Positions 35,606 to 45,081 of a DNA stretch of 64,000 nucleotides are shown one piece after another (the stretch's first letter is position 1; each line of letters opens with the position of its first letter). This DNA is from CAXGTL01 sp964645705 (GTDB taxonomy: Archaea; Nanobdellota; Nanobdellia; Woesearchaeales; CAXGTL01). Where the stretch lies: the NCBI GenBank assembly GCA_964645705.1, contig CAZYAB010000002.1, positions 172,816-236,815 on the forward strand, read 5' to 3'. Both the position numbers and the translations under genes were made by a program. The notes beneath the pieces were generated by a model that saw only the letters and a program-made list of their open reading frames with translations, did not search any database and was not told the origin of the DNA.

Positions 35606-36293
35606 AAAAATAGGAATACTCGGAGGCATGGGTCCAGAAGCTTCAGCAAACCTATATAAACTTATCATAAGACTTTCACAAGAAAAATATGATGCTAAAC
35701 AAGACCCAGACTATCCACCAATGATTATCAACTCAATTGGATTAAGAGGTTTTGATGAAACAGGAATCACTAATGAAGATCTAGTTCTTGAACAACTTAT
35801 ATCAGAAAATAATGTTTTATACAAAGCAGGATGTAGTTTTATTGTTATGGCATGCAATACTATTCATTATTTTATTGATGAATTAAGAAAAAATTCAAAA
35901 ATACCAATAATAAGCATTATCGAAGAAACAGTTAAGAACATAAAACAAGACAATATCAACAAAATAGGATTACTAGCATCTGACTTCACATATAAATATA
36001 ATGTATACGAATCTGTATTAGAAAAATATGGCATTGAGGTAATCACTCCTCCTCATAAATATCATCAACAAATAACAGATTTGATAGAAGAAGTCATGGG
36101 AAACAAAAAAAATCCAGAAACAAAACACAAGGTATTGTCAATTGTTGAGAAACTAAAACAAAAATCAGTTCAAGCAATTGTCTTGGGATGTACAGAACTG
36201 CCTTTAGCTATAAAACAAAAAGATACAAAGATAAAAATATATGATACATTACATATATTGGCTGAATCTGCTTTGGATTATTCTCATAAATAA
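35592..36293 (+). CDS. Aspartate/glutamate racemase family protein
   Basis: 233 residues. The family motifs GILGGMGPEAS at the N-terminus, first catalytic Cys in MACNTIH and second Cys in LGCTELPLA are all present. The spacing fits PLP-independent Asp/Glu racemases (YgeA/RacX-like). It makes D-amino acids from L-forms, or may act on another acidic compound. It is the last plus-strand gene of the arginine cluster and overlaps the previous gene by 14 nt. It also overlaps the convergent aminotransferase by 10 nt. Confidence 0.85.
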   Translation: MKNLKKIGILGGMGPEASANLYKLIIRLSQEKYDAKQDPDYPPMIINSIGLRGFDETGITNEDLVLEQLISENNVLYKAGCSFIVMACNTIHYFIDELRKNSKIPIISIIEETVKNIKQDNINKIGLLASDFTYKYNVYESVLEKYGIEVITPPHKYHQQITDLIEEVMGNKKNPETKHKVLSIVEKLKQKSVQAIVLGCTELPLAIKQKDTKIKIYDTLHILAESALDYSHK

Positions 36294-37552
36294 TCACTAG
36301 CTTTACTTAAAACAGGTGCAATTGTTTTTTCAACAGCCATATCAATCAATTCTTTTGTCATTGCTCCTGGCGGCGGCGCAATTCTTGTATAATTTTCATG
36401 TCCTGCTTTCATAAACACTCTTGGATCTCTATTTTTTCCAAGCAGCATTTCATTGCATGCGTATTTTGCAGATTTTGCACCTTGTATTTCTACTCTTATT
36501 AACATGCCCCTATTATCAACATTTATATTAGGTATTTGTTTTAGTAAACTAACAAAATAATCACCTAATTCTTTTGCTTTTCCAGGAATATCTTCTTTAA
36601 CAATATAATCAAGAGAAGCGCAAGCAGCTGCACATGCTAATGGATAACCACCAAATGTGCTTCCATCACTACCAGGAGTATAAACACTCATAAATTCTTT
36701 TGTACCGACAACAGCTGATACAGGGATTATTCCTCCACCCAATGCTTTTCCTAATGTAACAAAATCAGGTCTTGCTTGTTCTCCATACTCTTGCCAAGCC
36801 ATTATATAACCACACCTGCCAAGACCTGTTTGAATCTCGTCAGCTCCTAAAAAGATCCCTTTATCACGAGTAAGTTTTCTTAAACCTAAGAAATGTTCTT
36901 TATTAGAAAACAAAGGACCACCTTCTCCTTTATGAGTTTCAATAAATACACCTATTGTATTATTATTTATAGCCTTTGCAATTGATTCAAGATCATCTTT
37001 TACAACAACTGCTCCAGGCATTTTAGGTTTTTTTCTTCCTGATTGGTCAGGATCAAAATATGCATTTGTTGCAAATATCAATGTTCTTCCATGAAAGTAA
37101 TTTTCAGTTAAAATTATTTCAGGGTTTTCAATTCCCCCATCATAACCATGCATTAATAATCCGCAGATTGCAGAATCTGTTGCAGACCCGCCATCGCTTT
37201 TTGGTAAAACCTTGTCATAACCAGTTACTTGTGCAACTTTTTCAACAAAATCAGCAAACCTTGCAGCATACAATGCTCTACTAACTAAATCAGAACCATG
37301 CCTCATCTCATTTTCAACAGCTTCTATCACACCTATGTGTCTGTGCGATAAAATTGCTGAATATGCTGACAAAAAATCCAATGCTCTATTACCATCAGGA
37401 TCAAATAACCAAGCACCTTGCGCTTTTTCAACGACAAATGGTGGCGGCGCATAATTAGAAGCACTATTTTCATCTATTCTTTTAATAATCTCAGCACTCT
37501 TAGGTCCCAATGGACCATATTTTCTTTTATTATACGGTATAAAGTCATTCAT
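36284..37552 (-). CDS. rocD: Class III aminotransferase, ornithine aminotransferase-like
   Basis: 422 residues, PLP fold type I. The PLP-lysine motif TLGKALGGG is present. FLSAYSAILSHRH in the N-terminal part and the DEIQTGLGRCG block match ornithine-oxo-acid aminotransferases. The VLPKSDGGSATDSAI site replaces the usual TGAEA form. It probably converts ornithine and 2-oxoglutarate into glutamate semialdehyde and glutamate. N-acetylornithine or GABA types are less likely. It is convergent with the arginine cluster and could take ornithine made there. Confidence 0.8.
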   Translation of the reverse strand: MNDFIPYNKRKYGPLGPKSAEIIKRIDENSASNYAPPPFVVEKAQGAWLFDPDGNRALDFLSAYSAILSHRHIGVIEAVENEMRHGSDLVSRALYAARFADFVEKVAQVTGYDKVLPKSDGGSATDSAICGLLMHGYDGGIENPEIILTENYFHGRTLIFATNAYFDPDQSGRKKPKMPGAVVVKDDLESIAKAINNNTIGVFIETHKGEGGPLFSNKEHFLGLRKLTRDKGIFLGADEIQTGLGRCGYIMAWQEYGEQARPDFVTLGKALGGGIIPVSAVVGTKEFMSVYTPGSDGSTFGGYPLACAAACASLDYIVKEDIPGKAKELGDYFVSLLKQIPNINVDNRGMLIRVEIQGAKSAKYACNEMLLGKNRDPRVFMKAGHENYTRIAPPPGAMTKELIDMAVEKTIAPVLSKASDYL

Positions 37553-37640
37553 ATTATCATCCCCACAAATATATATATTAGAACCAAATGAAATTTACAT
37601 ATATTTATAATTTCTTGTGATAGAATAGTGATATTCTTGT

Positions 37641-38438
37641 TTATTCCGTGATTATTGGAACATACAACTTACCTTTAACATAGATCTGACCAGGATAAGT
37701 TATGTAATATTTCACACCATTCTCAATATTATTTTGCATTTCTTGTTTTTGTTTCATATCATTTGGATCTAATAAAAAAGAATATTGTTTTGGTTGTTTT
37801 TTAGAACCAAATACATTTTTAATTTCATCTTGGTCAATTTTGTGTTCATAAACAAATGTCATATCAGGCTCACTATGTGCTGGAGTAATTGCCGTCTTCA
37901 TCAGAAGATCAGAAATAGTTGAATGTGTTTTAACAGCATTATTATAATATTGTGCCACTCCTTTATAATTTTTTATCTTAAAAACAAGCATTCCTAGTAT
38001 CTTTGAAAACAAACCAATCTTCTTACCTTTTACAAGTGTTCCACACGTATGCCCTAGCCATGAACCATCTGCACATGGTATTGCACAATATTCTGTAATA
38101 GGAACAAGACCTTTATAATCATCAGGAATATCATATTGTTCTAAGATTTCTTTCGGACAATCATCTACATATTTTGCTAAACCAACAAATCCACTTGGAA
38201 CTAAGCCACAGTCAAGTGATACCCATTTATCCATTGCTAATGATTTGTCTCCATAAAGTATGCCATCTAATTGATTCAATAGATCAAAGAAAACACCGTT
38301 GTTTGCTTTATTTACATCAACTATTTTTACTTGTTTGCCAAATGGTTTTACATTGAAATGTTCTGTGTTTTCAGGATTACAACCTAGGTAAATTTCATAA
38401 TTTTCTAATATTGTGTCAATTGAATTTTCATTATTCAT
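37641..38438 (-). CDS. Hypothetical cytoplasmic protein
   Basis: 265 residues, no signal or membrane helix. Notable residues are a Cys/Gly region (ITEYCAIPCADGSWLGHTCGT, mid-protein) with three cysteines and a His, and a second Cys near the beginning (LDCGLVPSG). These could bind a metal or be redox-active. I recognise no family. It is alone between the aminotransferase start and the ACT-protein promoter. Confidence 0.65.
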   Translation of the reverse strand: MNNENSIDTILENYEIYLGCNPENTEHFNVKPFGKQVKIVDVNKANNGVFFDLLNQLDGILYGDKSLAMDKWVSLDCGLVPSGFVGLAKYVDDCPKEILEQYDIPDDYKGLVPITEYCAIPCADGSWLGHTCGTLVKGKKIGLFSKILGMLVFKIKNYKGVAQYYNNAVKTHSTISDLLMKTAITPAHSEPDMTFVYEHKIDQDEIKNVFGSKKQPKQYSFLLDPNDMKQKQEMQNNIENGVKYYITYPGQIYVKGKLYVPIITE

Positions 38439-38613
38439 TTTATTTATAACTCCAAATTATTTATATTATGTAGGAAAAAAATTAGGTTTAAATACTTAGT
38501 GTCCTCGACTGAACAAATACTAAAATATTGTTCGAAATAGAACGAAATAACCCGTAATAAACACCTAAGTTTTAATAGAAACATTTAAATATTATAAAAT
38601 ATTTCAAAGATTC
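38439..38613. promoter_or_regulatory. Intergenic region with GTTC/GAAC repeat
   Basis: GTTCGAAATAGAAC (38530-38543) is a short inverted repeat, followed by GAACGAAAT-like sequence and CCCGTAATAA (about 38550). Related ACGAA/TTCGT half-sites occur upstream of the Lrp genes. A TTTAAATATT stretch (about 38584-38594) may be the promoter box for the gene at 38614. Confidence 0.4.
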
Positions 38614-39249
38614 ATGCCTACAACAACAAAATCAACAGAGAAATTCATATCAAATCATCCAAGTATTAAGGATTGTCTTAAGAAAGGCATAATTAATTAT
38701 TCTAAATTATCAAGATTAATTGCAAAACAACTAGATCTTAACAAAAAAACAAGCATGGAAGCTATTCTTATTGCAGCAAGAAGATATGAAAAAAAACTAA
38801 AAAAAGAATTAATACTTGAAGAACAGATAATAAATCTGCTAAATAAAAGTGAACTAAATATAAAGAACAAAATAGTTGTAATAATAATAGACAAATTAAC
38901 ATATCCTGATACACTGCTTGAATTAGAAAAAAAGATTAAAAAAAACAGAGACACTTTTATCTCTGTTGAAGGCACAGAAGCAATAACAATAATTACTTCT
39001 GAGAAATATTTTTCAGAAATAAAAGACAAATTCAGAAAAAACATATTAAGCACGCACAAGAACTGTGCAATGATAACAATAAAATGTACAAAAGATCTGG
39101 AATCAATACCTGGCGTAACAGGTTTTCTTTATTCTAAATTTGCAGAACACGGTGTAAATATAATAGAAACAATGAGTTGTTGGACAGACAACATATTTAT
39201 CATAGATGAAAAAGATACAACAGCTTGTATGGAGTTTTTGAGATTCTAA
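38614..39249 (+). CDS. ACT-domain protein with N-terminal helical domain
   Basis: 211 residues. An N-terminal helical region (about 1-85, basic, KTSMEAILIAARRYEKK) is followed by two ACT-like alpha/beta regions. The second ends IPGVTGFLYSKFAEHGVNIIETMSCWTDNIFIIDEKD, the typical amino-acid-binding ACT strand-helix pattern of aspartokinase and related proteins. No kinase or synthase domain is attached, so it is probably a stand-alone sensor or regulator of amino-acid metabolism. Its position beside the arginine cluster and the EamA transporter fits that. Confidence 0.75.
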   Translation: MPTTTKSTEKFISNHPSIKDCLKKGIINYSKLSRLIAKQLDLNKKTSMEAILIAARRYEKKLKKELILEEQIINLLNKSELNIKNKIVVIIIDKLTYPDTLLELEKKIKKNRDTFISVEGTEAITIITSEKYFSEIKDKFRKNILSTHKNCAMITIKCTKDLESIPGVTGFLYSKFAEHGVNIIETMSCWTDNIFIIDEKDTTACMEFLRF

Positions 39250-39324
39250 AAATCACAACAAAAATATATTTATCACGATTTTATTCTAATTAAGCATTTT
39301 AATTAATATTATTGCTAATATTAT

Positions 39325-40203
39325 ATGTCTTGGATAATATTTTCAATATTAGCAGCAATTACGTGGGCACTTGTCAATCTAATTGATAAATGTTTTTTAG
39401 TCAAACATGTAAAAAAACCAATTATTCTAGTTATTATTTTAAGCATTGTTGGTGCATTTATTGGTCCATTGATTTATTTTGTTAATGGTTTTTCAGAACT
39501 ATCTTATTTACATATGTTTTTATCTTTATTTGTTGGTGTTTTTTATATTTTAACAACTTTTTTTTATTTTAAAGCAATCATGATTGAAGAAATTTCAAGA
39601 ATAGTTCCTTTATTTTACTTAACCCAGATTTTTATTGCATTATTTGCAGCAGTTTTCTTAGGAGAAGTATTTTCATTTACTAAATACTTAGGAATTTTTT
39701 TATTGATATTGGGGGCAATATTAATTTCTACTAAGAAGATATCTAAAATATCATTAGGCAAAGCATTTTGGTATATGGTATTTGGATCATTGTCATCTGC
39801 AATTGCAGACGTATTAACAAAATATCTTCTTAATTATTCTGATTATTGGACTATTTTCTCATATTCAAGACTAGGTACATTTTTATTTATCGCCCCTATA
39901 TTTTTCATTAAATCAAAAGATATAGCATTATTAATAAAAAGACCAAAGATCTTTGGAATGGTGTCATTTAATGAAGTTCTTAACTTAGTTGGTGTGTTAT
40001 TTGTCACAATTGCAGCATCTATTGGGTATATTACTTTTGTAAGAGCTTTATCAACATTAAATTCATTCTTTGTATTGGTATTTACTATATTATTAAGCAT
40101 ATTTTTTCCTAAGATTCTTAAAGAAGAAATCAATAGATCCACTATTTTACTAAAAGCAGTTTCTATAGTACTTATTTTTATAGGATTTATATTAATTATC
40201 TAA
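39325..40203 (+). CDS. EamA-family (DMT superfamily) transporter
   Basis: 292 residues with ten membrane helices in two EamA halves. The first half starts SWIIFSILAAITWALVNLIDK; the second starts AFWYMVFGSLSSAIADVLTKYLL. Length and helix count match DMT exporters of amino acids, purines or cofactors. The direction and substrate are unknown. It follows the ACT-domain gene in the same direction with 75 nt between. Confidence 0.85.
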   Translation: MSWIIFSILAAITWALVNLIDKCFLVKHVKKPIILVIILSIVGAFIGPLIYFVNGFSELSYLHMFLSLFVGVFYILTTFFYFKAIMIEEISRIVPLFYLTQIFIALFAAVFLGEVFSFTKYLGIFLLILGAILISTKKISKISLGKAFWYMVFGSLSSAIADVLTKYLLNYSDYWTIFSYSRLGTFLFIAPIFFIKSKDIALLIKRPKIFGMVSFNEVLNLVGVLFVTIAASIGYITFVRALSTLNSFFVLVFTILLSIFFPKILKEEINRSTILLKAVSIVLIFIGFILII

Positions 40204-40216
40204 TTTTCCCACAGCA

Positions 40217-40250
40217 AACTTTATAAACCCCTACTCCTCTTCTTATTCAC
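40217..40250 (+). promoter_or_regulatory. IleRS promoter, leaderless
   Basis: ACTTTATAAACCCC: TATA at 40219-40227, about 24-30 nt before the ATG at 40251. This places the start site at or next to the start codon, so the mRNA is probably leaderless. Confidence 0.6.
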
Positions 40251-43200
40251 ATGAAGTACAATCCATTAGAACTAGAGCCTGAAATATTAGAATTTTGGCA
40301 AAAAAACCAAATCTACAAAAAAGTAAAAGACAAAAATCTAGGCAAAAAGAAATTCTATTTCTTAGATGGACCACCATACACTTCTGGTAAAGTTCATATT
40401 GGGACAGGAATGAACAAATCATTAAAAGACTGTTTCTTAAGATACAAAAGAATGAACAATATAGACATATGGGATAGAGCTGGTTATGACATGCATGGTT
40501 TGCCAACTGCAAATGCTGTTATGAAAAAATTAGGTTTAGAACATAAAGAAGACATTCTTAAATTTGGCATGGAAAAATTTGTAGGAGAATGTAAACAACT
40601 ATGTACAGATAATATGAAAGCAATGAACAAAGACTTTGGAAGATTAGGCGTTTGGATGGGTTTTGAAAATGCATATCAATCAATTAAAAAAGAGTTTATT
40701 GAAGCAGAATGGTGGCTAGTTAAAAAAGCGCATGAAAACAAGAGATTATATGAAGCATTGAAAACCATGACATGGTGCAGGCATTGTGCAACAGCTCTTG
40801 CAAAGCATGAACTAGAATATAAAACAGTTAATGACACTTCGATTTTTTTAAAATTTCCAGTAATTGGAAATGAAAAAGAATTCTTGATAATATGGACAAC
40901 AACTCCTTGGACAATTCCATACAACCTAGGTGTAATGGTTAACCCAGGTCTTGATTATGTAAAAGCACAAGTAGGTGATGAAGTCTGGATACTAAGCAAA
41001 GCACTTGTTGGCATGTTGATAGCTAACTTAACAGACAAAACATACAAGGTTTTAGAAGAATTCAAAGGAGAACAATTAGAAGGACTTGAATATAAGCACC
41101 CATTTCAAGGGGAAATTGATTATAAAGAATTAAAAAATAAACACCCAAATGTTCACACAGTTGTTATGTCATCTGAATATGTTGACACAACAGCAGGTTC
41201 TGGTTTAGTACATCTAGCACCAGGTTGCGGTCCAGAGGATTATGAAGTAGGTCATAGGAACCAGATACCTCCTTTTAATAATTTATCAGAAACAGGCGTG
41301 TTTCCAAATTCAATGGGTAAATTTTCTGGCTTGGTTGCAAAAAAAGATGATGCTGAATTCATAAAAGCACTTGATGAAGCAGGCGCATTATTAGCACAAA
41401 CAAAAATTGACCATGATTATGCACATTGCTGGAGATGTCATCAACCTGTTATATATAAAACAACTAAACAATGGTTTTTCAAGATCGAGGATCTTATACC
41501 AAATCTTAGAGAAATTAATAAAAACGTAACATGGGTTCCTAAATGGGCTGGAGACAGGCAATTTGATTCATGGCTAGCAAATCTTAGAGATAATTCAATC
41601 ACAAGACAAAGATATTGGGGAACCCCCCTACCAATTTGGAGATGTGATAAATGCAAAAGATATCAAGTAATTGGTTCTGTTTTAGAACTTAAACAAAAAG
41701 CCACAAATGAAGTACCAGAAGATTTGCACAAGCCTTTGATTGATGAAGTTAAGATAAAGTGTAATTGTGGAAATAATATGATTAGGATACCTGATATACT
41801 TGATGTATGGGTAGACGCAGGAACAACTTCGTGGACATGTTTAAATTATCCGCAAGAAAAAGAATTATTCAAAGAATTATTTCCAGCAGAATTTATTTTA
41901 GAAGCAAAAGATCAGATTCGTGGTTGGTTTAATATCTTGCTTGTATGTTCAATGGTTGCAATGGAAAAACCTAGTTATAAAGCAGTTTACATGCATGGTT
42001 GGGCAGTAGATCTTCAAGGAAGAAAAATGAGTAAGTCCTTAGGTAATTATATTCTGCCTAAAGAAGTTATTGATAAATATGGTGCAGACACATTTCGTTA
42101 TTATATGATAGGCGGTTCTGTTCCTGGTGTTGATCTTAATTATAATTTTGAAGATATGAAGATAAAGTACAGGAACTTGTTCATACTTTGGAACATACAT
42201 AAATTTATTATCAATCTATCAAAAGAATTAAAAATAAATCCTGCAAAATCCAGCAAAGCAATGGAAGATCTTTTTTCTATTGAAGAAAAATACATAATAT
42301 CTAAACTTAATTCATCTATTAAGAATGTAACAGAATTATATGAAAAATACAAGCTCAATGAAGTACCTTGGTCAATAGAAGCATTATTCTTAGAATTATC
42401 TAGAACTTATATACAGTTGGTAAGAGACAAGTCATCTATTGGCACACCAAAAGAAAGAGAAGTAGTGTTATATACGATATACAAAGTATTACTCGATTGT
42501 CTAAAGATGTTTTCAACAATTGCACCATTTATATGCGAGAAAATATATCAAAACTTTAAATCAGAATTTTCATTAGAATGTGAATCAATACATCTTTGTG
42601 AATGGCCAAAACATAATGAATCATTGATTGATAAAAAACTTGAAGATAAGATGGACATTGCAAAGTCAATTATCCAAGCAGGTTTGAATGCAAGAGAAAA
42701 ATCAAAACTAGGTTTAAGATGGCCAATACCCTGGCTATATGTTGAAACAAGTAATGAAGATGTTAAACAAACAATAAGAACATTGGTTGATATAATAAAA
42801 ACACAGGTTAATGTAAAAGAAATAGGCATAACACAAAAAATGCCTAATGTAAAACTAAGCATAAAAGCAAATTATCCAAAACTCGCGCCAGAATTTAAAC
42901 AAGACACTACAAAAATCATAAGCAAACTAACTTCATTAAGCGCAGAATCAATTTTAGCAAAACTACAATCACAAGGAAAATTTGTTATAACAATGAAAGA
43001 CAAGAGCTTTGATATAAAGAAGGACCACATTTTGGTAGAAAGAGAAATTCCTGTTAAATTTAAAGAATCAGAATTCAGACATGGAATTGTATATATTGAT
43101 AGGGATTTAACAGATGACCTAGAAGCAGAAGGTTTTGCAAGGGAAATAATGAGAAGAGTTCAACAGCTTAGAAAAAAGAATGGCTTGCAAAAAACAGATA

Positions 43201-43391
43201 AAATAGGTCTTGTTATTAAGGTTGATGAAGAATTATCAAAAGCACTTGATATTCATGAAAAACTGATCAAAGCAAAGACAGGTGCTGAGCTTATTAAGAT
43301 ATCTCAGTTAGAGCCTACTAAAAAGCTAGATATTCATTCTAAAGAACAGATCAGAGAAAAGGACATAGAGATCTGGTTTAAGAAGATGTAA
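40251..43391 (+). CDS. ileS: Isoleucyl-tRNA synthetase
   Basis: 1046 residues, normal length for archaeal IleRS. HIGH-type motif HIGT at 49-52 in GPPYTSGKVHIGTG, editing (CP1) domain in residues about 190-410 with a TTTPWTIPYNLG segment, KMSKS at 592-596, and an anticodon-binding helical region. The end includes a GRKMS-independent C-terminal region rather than the zinc-binding tail of bacterial enzymes. It charges tRNA-Ile in the cytoplasm. No fusion or truncation is seen. Confidence 0.97.
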   Translation: MKYNPLELEPEILEFWQKNQIYKKVKDKNLGKKKFYFLDGPPYTSGKVHIGTGMNKSLKDCFLRYKRMNNIDIWDRAGYDMHGLPTANAVMKKLGLEHKEDILKFGMEKFVGECKQLCTDNMKAMNKDFGRLGVWMGFENAYQSIKKEFIEAEWWLVKKAHENKRLYEALKTMTWCRHCATALAKHELEYKTVNDTSIFLKFPVIGNEKEFLIIWTTTPWTIPYNLGVMVNPGLDYVKAQVGDEVWILSKALVGMLIANLTDKTYKVLEEFKGEQLEGLEYKHPFQGEIDYKELKNKHPNVHTVVMSSEYVDTTAGSGLVHLAPGCGPEDYEVGHRNQIPPFNNLSETGVFPNSMGKFSGLVAKKDDAEFIKALDEAGALLAQTKIDHDYAHCWRCHQPVIYKTTKQWFFKIEDLIPNLREINKNVTWVPKWAGDRQFDSWLANLRDNSITRQRYWGTPLPIWRCDKCKRYQVIGSVLELKQKATNEVPEDLHKPLIDEVKIKCNCGNNMIRIPDILDVWVDAGTTSWTCLNYPQEKELFKELFPAEFILEAKDQIRGWFNILLVCSMVAMEKPSYKAVYMHGWAVDLQGRKMSKSLGNYILPKEVIDKYGADTFRYYMIGGSVPGVDLNYNFEDMKIKYRNLFILWNIHKFIINLSKELKINPAKSSKAMEDLFSIEEKYIISKLNSSIKNVTELYEKYKLNEVPWSIEALFLELSRTYIQLVRDKSSIGTPKEREVVLYTIYKVLLDCLKMFSTIAPFICEKIYQNFKSEFSLECESIHLCEWPKHNESLIDKKLEDKMDIAKSIIQAGLNAREKSKLGLRWPIPWLYVETSNEDVKQTIRTLVDIIKTQVNVKEIGITQKMPNVKLSIKANYPKLAPEFKQDTTKIISKLTSLSAESILAKLQSQGKFVITMKDKSFDIKKDHILVEREIPVKFKESEFRHGIVYIDRDLTDDLEAEGFAREIMRRVQQLRKKNGLQKTDKIGLVIKVDEELSKALDIHEKLIKAKTGAELIKISQLEPTKKLDIHSKEQIREKDIEIWFKKM

Positions 43392-43490
43392 CATTTTGCT
43401 GTCACTACTTATTAATAGTATTAATATGCAAAGCTTTATATACTAGTTCTGACATTCATATATAATATTAATATATAGAGTGGTGATAAA

Positions 43491-44060
43491 ATGACAAAAA
43501 ATCCAATGTACAAAGCATTAAAAAAAATAGTAGATGAAGGCTATACAGACCGTTCTAAGCAATCTGAAGTCTTTAAAAAAAACAATGTAAAACCAAATAG
43601 TACTAATGCATTTCATTCTGAATTAGATGATATAGTTCATAAATATGGTTTATCACATCAACCAGGATGGTTTATGAGACAAGTTGGCAAAGGTACAAAA
43701 ATAGCTGATTTTGGCTTAACAGGCGCAGCAGGCATAGTTGGTTCAGCTGCAGGTGCTGAATATAAAACATTAGAAATTATTGCAGATAATGTTAATATAG
43801 GAGAGCACATAAACAGCCTTAATGATTTGTCTATGTTTTTGCAGAACGAGCTAAAGATTCCAATGGGATTTACAGACTTTACTGACACTGTTGCTGATTT
43901 AACAATCAATGCTCCAGATGTACTTAAATATGCAGCAGCAGGCTTTTTAGCAGGCATGGTTGGATATCAAGTAATTACAAAAACAGGAAGTTATCTTTGG
44001 AAAAAGTACAGAAGAAATAGTGCATTAAAGAAATTAATCAAAGATTATAATTTAGTTTAA
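43491..44060 (+). CDS. Hypothetical protein with Gly/Ala-rich hydrophobic segments
   Basis: 189 residues. Hydrophobic, glycine- and alanine-rich stretches lie at about 73-90 (GLTGAAGIVGSAAGAE) and 143-162 (YAAAGFLAGMVGYQV), which may be membrane helices or hairpins. A basic C-terminal tail (KKYRRNSALKK) follows. No family recognised. GTGG before ATG 43491 and a TATA box CTTTATATA at about 43434-43442 support an own promoter; the leader would be about 25-30 nt. Confidence 0.65.
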   Translation: MTKNPMYKALKKIVDEGYTDRSKQSEVFKKNNVKPNSTNAFHSELDDIVHKYGLSHQPGWFMRQVGKGTKIADFGLTGAAGIVGSAAGAEYKTLEIIADNVNIGEHINSLNDLSMFLQNELKIPMGFTDFTDTVADLTINAPDVLKYAAAGFLAGMVGYQVITKTGSYLWKKYRRNSALKKLIKDYNLV

Positions 44061-44123
44061 TTTTATTTTTTCTTTTTACATAAAAAAATAGATTTATATA
44101 GAGTTAATACTTTTATACAAATT

Positions 44124-44291
44124 ATGAATAAACTAAACAAAAAACAAATAATATCTATATTCTTAATAATAGTCCTAGTACTAAACATCACTCTATTGGC
44201 AATGAAAAGAATAAAGCCTTTGTTGTTTTGGTTGATTCTGGGAATAATCGCATTATTAGCGCATAAATGGGTGCCTAGGATGAATTCTTAA
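44124..44291 (+). CDS. 55-residue two-helix membrane microprotein
   Basis: Starts MNKLNKKQII; two hydrophobic helices (about residues 8-24 and 33-46) with a basic loop (MKRIKP) and basic end (HKWVPRMNS). A TATA box, GATTTATATAG, at about 44091-44101 lies about 25-30 nt before the ATG. Size and spacing suggest a genuine small membrane protein, function unknown. Confidence 0.6.
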   Translation: MNKLNKKQIISIFLIIVLVLNITLLAMKRIKPLLFWLILGIIALLAHKWVPRMNS

Positions 44292-44358
44292 TATGTAACC
44301 ACTAATTAATAGTAATAATATGGAAACCTTTATAAATATCTATATACTACTTATATAT

Positions 44359-45081
44359 ATGAAATTACTTACATATAATGATATATTAGAAAAAATAGTA
44401 AACCATGGAAATGAAGACCACCACATGCATTCATTGAATTTTTCAGATGGATCAGCTCCAATTGATGAAATAGCAAGATATGCAGGTGATGTATTGAAAT
44501 TAAAAACAATAACAATCACAGATCATTCTCAAGCATACTTAGATGTGTGTGGATTTACTAAAAAAAATTCAAGATCAACAACAATCTTTAGATGGAAAAA
44601 TACACACAATGATGCTGAAATATTATTTGGTGGTGAAGCAGACATATTAAATGAAGATGGTGATATTTGTTCTCATATCCAAGGAATTGAATTTGATTTC
44701 ATGATTTTGTCAGCACATAGACAAGTGTATAAAGCATATGGCGGTGATCTAAAAAAAATAACACAAGCTTATCTAAATGCAATCAAAAGACATCATGAAA
44801 AAATTAATTTAATCGGACACCTGTCTGCTAATTATTTTGTTCAAGATGGAATTGATGTAATGCCTATAATTAATCTTTGTAATTATCATGGAATCCCAAT
44901 TGAAATTGATGGAGCAAACTTGCTTAATGGTAAAACAAATCTTGAAAATCTTGAAAAAGTACTAAAATATGCAGATAGAATATATGTCAACAGTGATGCT
45001 CATCATTTGAATGAATTAAGAGATGCTAGACCTTGTGTATTTAATTATCTTAAGAAAAAGGGTTTATGGGTTAAGGAATGA
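44359..45081 (+). CDS. PHP-domain phosphoesterase
   Basis: 240 residues from ATG 44359; an in-frame ATG at 44320 would overlap the TATA box (44331-44338), so the shorter form, nearly leaderless, is preferred. PHP metal motifs are all seen: DHHMHS near the start, TITDHS, GGEAD, LSAHR, IGHLSA and NSDAHH at the end. It is a metal-dependent phosphoesterase of the histidinol-phosphatase/DNA-polymerase-PHP type. Substrate unknown. The stop overlaps Rad50 by 11 nt on the opposite strand. Confidence 0.85.
   Translation: MKLLTYNDILEKIVNHGNEDHHMHSLNFSDGSAPIDEIARYAGDVLKLKTITITDHSQAYLDVCGFTKKNSRSTTIFRWKNTHNDAEILFGGEADILNEDGDICSHIQGIEFDFMILSAHRQVYKAYGGDLKKITQAYLNAIKRHHEKINLIGHLSANYFVQDGIDVMPIINLCNYHGIPIEIDGANLLNGKTNLENLEKVLKYADRIYVNSDAHHLNELRDARPCVFNYLKKKGLWVKE

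Noticed and set aside
28287..37552. A complete arginine deiminase pathway
   Set aside because: Ornithine carbamoyltransferase and carbamate kinase are not in the window.
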